A DNA stretch of 64,000 nucleotides from Legionella quateirensis (lineage in GTDB: Bacteria > Pseudomonadota > Gammaproteobacteria > Legionellales > Legionellaceae). Positions 56,630 to 64,000 of the stretch are shown here, piece after piece. Position 1 is the stretch's first letter; the number at the start of each line of letters is the position of its first letter. The position numbers and the translations under genes are program-made. The stretch lies in contig NZ_LNYR01000031.1 in assembly GCF_001467955.1 (NCBI RefSeq), positions 179,777 to 243,776 of the forward strand, written 5' to 3'. The notes beneath the pieces are model-generated. The model made no database searches. It had not been told where the DNA came from and was given only the letters and a program-made list of their open reading frames with translations.

Positions 56630-57690
56630 TGATGATCGAAGAGATACTTTTTGCCCAGAAAGGTCAAATAGGGTTAATTACTTTAAACAGAGCCAGTGCA
56701 TTAAATGCGCTCTCGTTACCCATGATTCTGGCCATGCAAAAACAATTGGAGCTTTGGAAAGAAGACAATTCCATTAAAGCAATAGTGGTTCGAGCAGTTC
56801 CCGGTAATGCCTTTTGTGCTGGGGGAGATGTGCGCTGGCTCTACAATTCAGGAAGAAGTACTGAGTCAGAGCAAATGCAGTTCTTCTGGCATGAATACAG
56901 ACTTAACCATTATATTCACCATTATGGTAAGCCTTATATCGCTTTAATGGATGGCATCACCATGGGAGGCGGAGTAGGAATTTCTCTGCATGGTAGCCAT
57001 CCGGTTGCCAGCGAGCAATTTGTTTTTGCCATGCCAGAGACCGGGATTGGTTTTTTCCCGGATATTGGGGCAAGTCATTTATTAAATCGTTGTCCTGGAT
57101 CTCTAGGGATTTACTTAGGATTAACAGGTAATCGATTAGGTTCTCAGGATGCATTAAAGGCTGGATTGATTAAATATCGTGTACCTTCCATAAAAATGGG
57201 CGCTTTAGCCGAAGCCCTAATGTCTACTGATTTATCAGAAGACGCTTATGCCCGTGTTGATCAGTGCATTCAAACGTTTACTCAATCAGATTCGGATAAT
57301 GAAGTCACTCAGATTAAGCCCTTAATCGATGTATGTTTTTCTCAGCCGACAGTGGAACTTATCAGAGAAGCTCTGCGTGATTGTGACGGTATATGGGCCG
57401 AAGGTGTTTATAATGCTCTTGGGCAAAAATCTCCATTAAGTCTTAAAGTGACCCTTGCTCAGTTACATAAGGCAAAAGATCTGTCCCTGGCTGAATGTTT
57501 GAAAATGGATTTTGATTTGGTCGCGCATTTTATGAGTGACAGCGATTTTTATGAAGGCGTACGTTGCTTGTTAATCATTAAGGATAAAAAACCAAATTGG
57601 AAACCAGCTCACCTGGATTTGGTAACAGACAATATGGTTGTGAATTATTTTGAGCGGTTTCATTCCGGTTTGGAGTTGATAGTCGTCTAG
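56629..57690 (+). CDS. 3-hydroxyisobutyryl-CoA hydrolase-like protein
   Basis: A 353-residue crotonase of the HIBYL-CoA hydrolase branch: GNAFCAGGDVRWLYNSG, DGITMGGGVGISLHGSH, and FAMPETGIGFFPDIGASHLLN, with a long C-terminal helical region. It is longer than a hydratase, as HIBYL hydrolases are. It completes a three-gene valine-type catabolic unit. ATG-ATG is the start; the second ATG (56632) has better spacing to GGGAG. Confidence 0.92.
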   Translation: MMIEEILFAQKGQIGLITLNRASALNALSLPMILAMQKQLELWKEDNSIKAIVVRAVPGNAFCAGGDVRWLYNSGRSTESEQMQFFWHEYRLNHYIHHYGKPYIALMDGITMGGGVGISLHGSHPVASEQFVFAMPETGIGFFPDIGASHLLNRCPGSLGIYLGLTGNRLGSQDALKAGLIKYRVPSIKMGALAEALMSTDLSEDAYARVDQCIQTFTQSDSDNEVTQIKPLIDVCFSQPTVELIREALRDCDGIWAEGVYNALGQKSPLSLKVTLAQLHKAKDLSLAECLKMDFDLVAHFMSDSDFYEGVRCLLIIKDKKPNWKPAHLDLVTDNMVVNYFERFHSGLELIVV

Positions 57691-57705
57691 TACTCATCCA
57701 GATTG

Positions 57706-57734
57706 AAAAAGGGCTCGCTTTTATTGGGCGAGCC
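57706..57734 (-). terminator. Intrinsic terminator for the minus-strand gene at 57747
   Basis: On the minus strand GGCTCGC pairs with GCGAGCC around CCAATAAAA and is followed by CTTTTTC. It also closes the plus-strand valine unit, with A-run on the other side. Confidence 0.8.
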
Positions 57735-57746
57735 ACATCTAAATCG

Positions 57747-58613
57747 TTAAACGCCCTGTACCAGGCAGCGATGATTTTCATAGGTATTGCAATTATGAGC
57801 AAAATGGTATTTTAGGCCAGAGACAAATATCTTTTCACCATTTTCCATGAGGAAAATTTGTTCTGGTTGCAGTTCCGCATAGTTAGAGTCTCTTAAAACT
57901 GCTTTATAAATAGTCCCTGCATATGGAAATAACCATCTTTCGAGGAATGGCAGAATTTTTTCCGGATCGTTGGAATAAAAATTCTGATTAATATCAGTAA
58001 ACAATTTTTTATTCATTTCATAATTGTTTTTGAAATAGAAGTTACTGCGATCCTGTCTGTATTCTATAAATGGAGGATTTTTGGGATTTTTCTTCATTCC
58101 TGCTGAAAAATTAAGCGCAACGACGAGTCCTTTGGCTGATTCTATATTTAATTGGGTTCCAAGAAATTCAGAGCCATTATTCGCTGACAGATAGGATTTT
58201 AAGTAACTAACGGCTTCATCATTAATCGGATCGAAATAACTGTTGATCTGGAAGCTGATGGCATAATTAGTGTCTGGATTATAGGTGCAACTGAAATAAG
58301 TCTGATAAGAAAATTTATCTGAAGTAATATAATCTACTATTTTTTCTTCAATGGCTTCATTGACTTGATCACAGGTTAGTTCTTGGTTTTCCATTGTTCC
58401 CGACATGCGAATAACTTGGGTAGGATAATCCGCACTCCGGGTAAAAGATTGGAGTTGATTCAGATTCTCTGTAGTATTGGAGTATATTTTTTGTATGGAG
58501 TTTTTGGATAGTGGATTGTGCGTTAATCTCATCGAATCGGTTGGTAATTCTGATTGACTGAATGCACACAGTGGAATTAAAACAAGAGGAGCAATAAAGT
58601 AGTTACGTCTCAT
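57747..58613 (-). CDS. Secreted protein of unknown function
   Basis: A 288-residue protein with a signal peptide (MRRNYFIAPLVLIPLCAFSQ, cleavage near 20). It has Cys in ELTCDQVNEAIEE and FSCTYNPD, and a Cys pair near the C-terminus in HNCNTYENHRCLVQGV. No catalytic motif. Function unknown; export to the periplasm or beyond is likely. Confidence 0.78.
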   Translation of the reverse strand: MRRNYFIAPLVLIPLCAFSQSELPTDSMRLTHNPLSKNSIQKIYSNTTENLNQLQSFTRSADYPTQVIRMSGTMENQELTCDQVNEAIEEKIVDYITSDKFSYQTYFSCTYNPDTNYAISFQINSYFDPINDEAVSYLKSYLSANNGSEFLGTQLNIESAKGLVVALNFSAGMKKNPKNPPFIEYRQDRSNFYFKNNYEMNKKLFTDINQNFYSNDPEKILPFLERWLFPYAGTIYKAVLRDSNYAELQPEQIFLMENGEKIFVSGLKYHFAHNCNTYENHRCLVQGV

Positions 58614-58898
58614 GGCAAACTCCTTATTTTTTTTAAATTAAATCCTTTAATTTAAGGTGCCTATTAAATATTGAACAAATTAAATAAAATTTAATCAAAT
58701 GTGATCGTATTTTTAAAAGGCCCTGTTTCGAGTATACATGAATGAATTTAATTCGCTACAGCTATTCCTGGTTTGAACTCAGGATGATTTTCATGATGAT
58801 TTGTCAGAATTTGGGTATAAATGGAGGAAAAAATTGTTAGTTTGATGCATTTCCCTTAGAATTCACATCATTATTAAATTATTTATTTAGAGAGATTT

Positions 58899-60479
58899 AT
58901 GTCTGATTTTTATCAGGACTTTAATAAGAGAAGAACCTTTGCCATTATTTCTCACCCTGACGCGGGTAAAACCACCGTTACTGAAAAACTCCTGTTATTT
59001 GGGGGAGCTATACAGATGGCTGGTACAGTAAAAGGACGAAAAGCAGACCGACATGCTACTTCCGACTGGATGGAAATGGAAAAGGAGCGTGGAATTTCAA
59101 TTACTACTTCGGTGATGCAGTTTGTTCATAATGAACATGTTATGAATTTGCTGGATACTCCTGGACATGAAGACTTTTCAGAGGATACTTATCGTACTTT
59201 GACTGCTGTAGATTCTGCTTTAATGGTAATAGACGTTGCCAAAGGGGTAGAGGACAGAACCGTGAAACTGATGGAGGTATGTCGTCTTCGTGATACTCCC
59301 ATTATGACTTTTATTAATAAATTAGACCGTGAAGGACGTGAGCCCATTGATTTGCTTGATGAAGTCGAATCTGTATTAGGGATTCAGTGTGCTCCTATCA
59401 CCTGGCCTGTAGGTATGGGGAAACGTTTTAAAGGAATTTATCATCGCTATGAAGATACAGTTTATCTCTATCAGCACGGTAAAAATGCTCAAAAACAGGA
59501 AGCGGTCCGAATTAAAGGACTGGATAATCCTCAATTAGATGAATTGCTGGGCGACAGTGCGCAGGAACTTCGTGATGAGATTGAATTAGTAAAGGGTGCA
59601 TCACATGAGTTTAATCTGGATGCTTACCTAGCAGGTAAAATGACCCCTGTTTATTTTGGTTCCGCAATTAATAATTTCGGCATTAAGGAATTGTTAGACG
59701 ATTTTGTTCAATACGCCCCAGGCCCTCAACCCAGAGCAACGACGGAACGAATAGTGAATCCTCAGGAAGAAGCTTTTACCGGGTTTGTATTTAAAATTCA
59801 GGCCAATATGGATCCCAAACATCGAGATAGAATCGCTTTTGTACGCATTTGTTCCGGCGCATATAGAAAAGGGATGAAGCTGAGTCATTTACGTATTGGT
59901 AAAGAGGTGCAAATTGCCAATGCTTTAACCTTTATGGCAGGGGATAGATCGCATACTGAAATTGCTTTGGCAGGAGATATTATAGGTTTGCATAATCACG
60001 GTACCATTCGTATAGGTGATACATTTACTCAGGGCGAGCAACTGAAATTCACCGGGATTCCTAATTTTGCACCCGAATTATTTCGTCTGGTACGCTTAAG
60101 AGATCCTTTGAAAAGCAAAGCGTTATTGAAAGGTTTAATTGAATTATCTGAAGAGGGCGCAACGCAGGTATTCAGACCATTAAATAGTAACCAGCTTATT
60201 CTTGGGGCCGTAGGGATTCTGCAGTTCGATGTAGTAGCCCACAGATTAAAGCATGAATACAAGGTAGATTGCCTTTATGAATCAGTCAGCGTGACTTGTG
60301 CCCGTTGGGTGTACGCTGAGGATGACAAAGCCTTGAGTGAATTCCGTGATAAAGCCTATGATTATCTAGCCCTGGATGGCAGTGATACCTTAATGTATCT
60401 CGCACCTACACGAGTGAATTTAACAATGGCGGAAGAGCGCTACCCAAAGATTAAGTTCCGAGCGACAAGAGAGCATTAA
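58899..60479 (+). CDS. prfC: Peptide chain release factor 3
   Basis: A 526-residue translational GTPase. G1 is [17 protein letters not shown]3 is [17 protein letters not shown]4 is [10 protein letters not shown]. The domain pattern is that of RF3 ([20 protein letters not shown]). It recycles RF1 and RF2. Monocistronic; ATG follows AGAGAG. Confidence 0.97.
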   Translation: MSDFYQDFNKRRTFAIISHPDAGKTTVTEKLLLFGGAIQMAGTVKGRKADRHATSDWMEMEKERGISITTSVMQFVHNEHVMNLLDTPGHEDFSEDTYRTLTAVDSALMVIDVAKGVEDRTVKLMEVCRLRDTPIMTFINKLDREGREPIDLLDEVESVLGIQCAPITWPVGMGKRFKGIYHRYEDTVYLYQHGKNAQKQEAVRIKGLDNPQLDELLGDSAQELRDEIELVKGASHEFNLDAYLAGKMTPVYFGSAINNFGIKELLDDFVQYAPGPQPRATTERIVNPQEEAFTGFVFKIQANMDPKHRDRIAFVRICSGAYRKGMKLSHLRIGKEVQIANALTFMAGDRSHTEIALAGDIIGLHNHGTIRIGDTFTQGEQLKFTGIPNFAPELFRLVRLRDPLKSKALLKGLIELSEEGATQVFRPLNSNQLILGAVGILQFDVVAHRLKHEYKVDCLYESVSVTCARWVYAEDDKALSEFRDKAYDYLALDGSDTLMYLAPTRVNLTMAEERYPKIKFRATREH

Positions 60480-60559
60480 CTGGAGATACACATACTTATA
60501 ACCTGTATCCACCTTAGGTAGATGCAGGTCATTTGACTTAATGGATTTTCTCTTTAAAA

Positions 60560-60943
60560 CTAGGTTGTACAGCTCGCTTTAACGGTGTGTTGTCCCAGAT
60601 TTGTAATTCTAACTTTTGCACCAGATTCGGCACTGATTTTTAGCGTGTCGCCTTGATGTACAGTCACCTGCATTGAACTTCCTTTGGTTAACGTGACATC
60701 GTTTACTTTACCTTGTTTGGCTAATGCTTCAGCAAACAGCACATTACTTTCATCTTTGGTAATAATTTTACATTTAGCTTCAATATCCCAATACAGGTAA
60801 TTAATAAATACTTGAGGTTCGTTAGGTACTAATTCATAATCAATTGTCATGCTCGGTTGAAGGGTATTAGTGACTATTGAATGAACATTCGTACTGAATG
60901 CTGTGGCTGCGCATAATAAGGAAAAGCCGATTTTTCGTAGCAT
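60560..60943 (-). CDS. Small secreted protein of unknown function
   Basis: A 127-residue protein with a signal peptide (IGFSLLCAATAFSTNVHS). The mature part is a beta-rich domain with two Cys (AKCKIITKD, KASCTT at the very end), suggesting one disulfide linking early and C-terminal strands. Function unknown. The stop lies after prfC in opposite direction. Confidence 0.75.
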   Translation of the reverse strand: MLRKIGFSLLCAATAFSTNVHSIVTNTLQPSMTIDYELVPNEPQVFINYLYWDIEAKCKIITKDESNVLFAEALAKQGKVNDVTLTKGSSMQVTVHQGDTLKISAESGAKVRITNLGQHTVKASCTT

Positions 60944-61001
60944 AGATATCTCCAGTGTGAAAAATTAACAGGCTAAGATACAATTATTTTGTTTCCTTGG
61001 C

Positions 61002-61031
61002 AAATTAAAAGGCATTTGCGCAGAGCAAATG
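61002..61031 (-). terminator. Terminator of the pnt operon
   Basis: On the minus strand CATTTGC pairs with GCAAATG around TCTGC and is followed by CCTTTTAATTT. It lies 44 bp past the pntB stop. Confidence 0.6.
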
Positions 61032-61074
61032 GGATCCCACCCCAAGTATTTGAATAAATAATAAAATTATTGGG

Positions 61075-62472
61075 TTATATTTCTCCTAATGCTTTGGAAA
61101 TTGATTCAGTCATGGTTTTTGCATCTCCAAATAACATATACGTATTGTCATGAAAAAATAGACTGTTTTCGACACCCGCATATCCTGGGGACATTCCACG
61201 TTTTACAAATAAAACGGTTTTAGCTTTTTCAACTTCTAATACAGGCATGCCGTAAATGGGGGAGCTGGAGTCTGTTTTAGCAGCCGGATTCGTAATATCA
61301 TTTGCCCCTATAACAAAAGCAACATCGCAGGCTGCAAAATCCCTGTTAATTTCGCTTTGCTCAAAAACGCGATCATAGGGAATATTGGCTTCTGCAAGTA
61401 AAACGTTCATATGGCCTGGCATACGGCCTGCAACAGGGTGAATAGCAAAACGGACTTTGATAGAGCGAGCTTCCAGGGCATCAACCAACTCTTTAACCGC
61501 ATGTTGTGCATGAGCAACAGCCATACCATAACCGGGTACAATTATCACATCTCTGGCATTACTTAATAGAAAAGCGGCATCCTCCCCATTTGCTTGTCTT
61601 ACCGATCTGGATTCGTCACCTGCATGAGCTTGCTGGGTATTTCCCGCTGAGTTAATTCCTCCAAAAATCACATTGAAAATGGAACGATTCATTCCAACAC
61701 ACATGATGTAGCTTAGGATGGCTCCACTGGCTCCGACTAAAGCCCCAGTGATTACCAGCAGATCATTACTCAGGGTGAATCCTATACCTGCTGCAGCCCA
61801 TCCGGAATAAGAGTTGAGCATGGAAATCACTACGGGCATATCAGCACCGCCTATAGGGATGATCAGCAATACACCAATGAGAAAGGCTAACCCGGCTAAT
61901 ACACCAAAAAGCAATAAACTTTGATTTAGTAAAAATACAACAAAAAATCCTAGAATTGACAAAGCGATAATCAGATTTACAATGCTTTGTCCCATAAATC
62001 GTACCGGTACTCCGGACATGATCCCCTGGAGTTTTAGAAAGGCAATTACTGAGCCTGAAAAAGTTATTGCACCGATAATTAACCCTAAACTCATTTCAAT
62101 CAGACTGGCTTTTTCTATGTCGCCAGTGCTGCCAATATGAAACGATTCGGGAGATAAAAAGGCGCAAAACGCTACTAAAACGGCAGCCATACCAACCAGT
62201 GAGTGGAACGCTGCTACAAGTTGAGGTATGGCAGTCATATTAATTTTTAGTGCGATGAATGTGCCAATGATTCCACCGGCGACGATTAATCCAATCAGAA
62301 TATAGTGATGGAATATGGTAGGCATCATCAACGTAGAGCCTACTGCAAGTGTCATACCTAAAATTCCCAGGAGATTTCCTCTTCTGGATGTGGCTGGACT
62401 GGCCAATCCTTTTAAAGCAAGAATAAAACAGACAGCGGCTAATAAATAGAATAGGGGAACAATTGAATTCAT
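61075..62472 (-). CDS. pntB: NAD(P) transhydrogenase subunit beta
   Basis: About 465 residues. The N-terminal half has eight or nine membrane segments (FYLLAAVCFILALKGLASP); the C-terminal NADP-binding domain III has VIIVPGYGMAVAHAQHAV, HPVAGRMPGHMNVLLAEANIPY and FVIGANDITNPAA. It couples NADH/NADP hydride transfer to the proton gradient, and supplies NADPH. I chose ATG at 62472; the ATG at 62484 overlaps the ribosome site. Confidence 0.96.
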   Translation of the reverse strand: MNSIVPLFYLLAAVCFILALKGLASPATSRRGNLLGILGMTLAVGSTLMMPTIFHHYILIGLIVAGGIIGTFIALKINMTAIPQLVAAFHSLVGMAAVLVAFCAFLSPESFHIGSTGDIEKASLIEMSLGLIIGAITFSGSVIAFLKLQGIMSGVPVRFMGQSIVNLIIALSILGFFVVFLLNQSLLLFGVLAGLAFLIGVLLIIPIGGADMPVVISMLNSYSGWAAAGIGFTLSNDLLVITGALVGASGAILSYIMCVGMNRSIFNVIFGGINSAGNTQQAHAGDESRSVRQANGEDAAFLLSNARDVIIVPGYGMAVAHAQHAVKELVDALEARSIKVRFAIHPVAGRMPGHMNVLLAEANIPYDRVFEQSEINRDFAACDVAFVIGANDITNPAAKTDSSSPIYGMPVLEVEKAKTVLFVKRGMSPGYAGVENSLFFHDNTYMLFGDAKTMTESISKALGEI

Positions 62473-62495
62473 TACTGATTCCATCCTTTAAGTCA

Positions 62496-62792
62496 TTATT
62501 TTTTATACATGCGAAGCATGCGTTGGGTTACAACAAATCCACCAAAAATATTTATAGAAGTAATGAATATTGCCAAGCCCCCTAACCAGGTGATGGACCC
62601 AACCATTTCGCTTCCTGCTGCGATTAATGCGCCTAATACAATAATGCTTGAAATCGCATTAGTAACAGACATTAAGGGGGTATGGAGTGCTGGTGTGACT
62701 TTCCATACTACGTAATAACCTACAAAACAGGCCAGGACAAAAATAGTCAGTATGGTTATATAAGGATTAGCTATAGAGTGAACTTCATGCAT
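62496..62792 (-). CDS. NAD(P) transhydrogenase subunit alpha part 2
   Basis: A 98-residue membrane protein (PntAB, alpha-2). It has three or four helices ([59 protein letters not shown]). AAGGAG lies 8 nt before the ATG at 62792. It overlaps the alpha-1 gene by 8 bp; the split alpha subunit is the three-gene form of the enzyme. Confidence 0.95.
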   Translation of the reverse strand: MHEVHSIANPYITILTIFVLACFVGYYVVWKVTPALHTPLMSVTNAISSIIVLGALIAAGSEMVGSITWLGGLAIFITSINIFGGFVVTQRMLRMYKK

Positions 62793-63918
62793 TTTGTCTC
62801 TCCTTGTTTGCTTGAAAAGGTAAGTAATTTCCTTCGCAACAAAGAACAGCCTGCTGAATAATCTCATCTTCAGGGTTAAATTTAATCTCTGGAGGAGTCG
62901 CAGCCAATAAATTAATTAAATGAACCAGATTATTTGCGTAGAGATCACTGGCCGTTGCTGGTACGAGGCCTGCCATATTACTTATTCCGATAACGGTGAT
63001 TGTACCGTGCTTTATAACCTGATCGGGAACGCTTACTTCACAGTTTCCACCTCGCGAGGTAGCCAGATCTACAATGACAGACCCAGGTTTCATCTGTTCA
63101 ACGGTGGTTTTATAGAGCAAAACAGGAGCTTTACGTCCTGGTATTAATGCGGTAGAGATGACAATGTCGGACATTTTAGCGTACTGATCGATCAACTCGG
63201 CCTGTAATTTTTTATATTCATCGCTGGTTTCCGAGGCATACCCACCTTTGGTTTCGCTGTCCAGTTCCTGGCTTACTTCTACAAACTCAGCCCCTAAACT
63301 TTCAACCTGTTCTTTGGCTGCTTTTCTTACGTCAAACGCATAAACAACCGCACCCAGTCGTTTGGCGGTAGCTATAGCCTGTAATCCTGCTACGCCTGCA
63401 CCCAGTATCAAGATTTTAGAAGGTTGAATCATGCCTGCAGCGGTCATCATCATTGGTATGGCACGGTGGAATTGAGTTACTGCTTCCAGCACCGCTCTAT
63501 AACCTGCAAGGTTTGCTTGGGATGACAGACTATCCATACTTTGCGCCCGGCTGATTCTGGGGATCAAGTTCATGGAAAATAAATTAATGTGCTGTTTTTG
63601 GCACCATTGAATCAGTTTACTTTGTGGATCATTGTCGATGTGTCCAATGATCAATGCGTTTTGAGCCAATCCATTTAAATCATCGGGATTGGGTTCATTG
63701 ATGCACAGAAGAATATTCGTCTGTTGGAGCAATGTTTTTTTATTATCAATTATTTGAACACCAACACGTTGGTATTCTTCATTAGAGAAATCGGAAGCCA
63801 ATCCCGCATTCTTCTCAATGGCAACTTCAAATCCTAATTTTATAAGTTGTTTTGCTGAATTGGGAGTAATTGCTACACGGGTTTCCCGACCTGATTCAAG
63901 TAAGGTTGCTATTTTCAT
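62785..63918 (-). CDS. NAD(P) transhydrogenase subunit alpha part 1
   Basis: A 377-residue soluble domain I (PntAA). Motifs are [18 protein letters not shown] at the N-terminus, [23 protein letters not shown], and the NAD site [20 protein letters not shown]. It binds NAD(H). First gene of the pntAA-pntAB-pntB operon. Start ATG is preceded by AAAGGAT. The left flank (63919-64000) holds its promoter; nothing else is seen there. Confidence 0.96.
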   Translation of the reverse strand: MKIATLLESGRETRVAITPNSAKQLIKLGFEVAIEKNAGLASDFSNEEYQRVGVQIIDNKKTLLQQTNILLCINEPNPDDLNGLAQNALIIGHIDNDPQSKLIQWCQKQHINLFSMNLIPRISRAQSMDSLSSQANLAGYRAVLEAVTQFHRAIPMMMTAAGMIQPSKILILGAGVAGLQAIATAKRLGAVVYAFDVRKAAKEQVESLGAEFVEVSQELDSETKGGYASETSDEYKKLQAELIDQYAKMSDIVISTALIPGRKAPVLLYKTTVEQMKPGSVIVDLATSRGGNCEVSVPDQVIKHGTITVIGISNMAGLVPATASDLYANNLVHLINLLAATPPEIKFNPEDEIIQQAVLCCEGNYLPFQANKERQNA

Positions 63919-64000
63919 GGGGTAATCCTTTTACCGTTCTATAAACTATCCTATTGTAAATTAGAATAATTTGCTACTGAATAAAATGTCAAATGCAGGA

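Overview
The window looks like the chromosome of a Legionella species, most likely L. pneumophila or a close relative. The DNA is AT-rich. The gene set includes a LapG/LapD periplasmic proteolysis pair, FleQ, a full Ccm cytochrome c maturation operon, an NAD(P) transhydrogenase, a very large protein with a SidE-type phosphodiesterase domain, and short Cys-rich secreted proteins. Species is inferred from gene content only. I see no rRNA, tRNA, CRISPR array, insertion sequence or prophage.

Layout. 1-605: tandem array of a 92-bp palindromic repeat that runs off the left edge. 707-2766: glycosyltransferase and O-antigen ligase-like gene. 2747-5028 (minus): thiamine salvage thiE-thiM-thiD. 5137-8421 (minus): xseA, an M23 peptidase, a rhomboid-like protein and a small Cys-rich secreted protein. 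8574-12871: TolC-family protein with a SPOR tail, then LapG and LapD. 13004-15044: lipoprotein hydrolase overlapping a flavin monooxygenase. 15041-17100: repeat-rich region around one SDR gene. 17102-22916: a tiny acidic ORF, then (minus) kdsD-kdsC-lptC-lptA-lptB running into trpG-trpD-trpC. 23086-28475: the divergent mlaFEDCB, ibaG, murA and a Nif3-like gene. 28640-34977: duplicated Cys-rich secreted protein, fleQ, a 655-residue orphan, a small charged protein and an S49 peptidase. 35130-41573: ccmABCDEFGHI and dodecin. 41593-45694: alkylpurine glycosylase plus an ATP-grasp/dipeptide epimerase/formyltransferase group. 45749-49831 (minus): small protein and SidE-PDE-like effector candidate. 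50296-54449: amidase, L,D-transpeptidase, recQ. 54677-57690: acyl-CoA dehydrogenase, enoyl-CoA hydratase and 3-hydroxyisobutyryl-CoA hydrolase (valine-type catabolism). 57747-63918: secreted unknowns, prfC and pntA-pntA2-pntB.

Working together. One large block is envelope biogenesis: KDO synthesis, LPS bridge and transport ATPase (Kds/Lpt), retrograde phospholipid transport (Mla), peptidoglycan precursor synthesis (MurA), an L,D-transpeptidase and LPS glycosylation. A second block is c-di-GMP-controlled surface retention of an adhesin (LapE-like exporter, LapG protease, LapD receptor), whose adhesin is not here. A third is the Ccm pathway, complete in one operon, including a 52-residue CcmD.

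Most unusual: an intrinsic terminator embedded in the signal-peptide codons of lapG; an amidase whose C-terminus is encoded by a palindromic repeat; the orphan 655-residue protein with a possible cryptic PLP fold; a SidE-PDE-like effector without an evident mART domain; and the ATP-grasp/epimerase/formyltransferase group.
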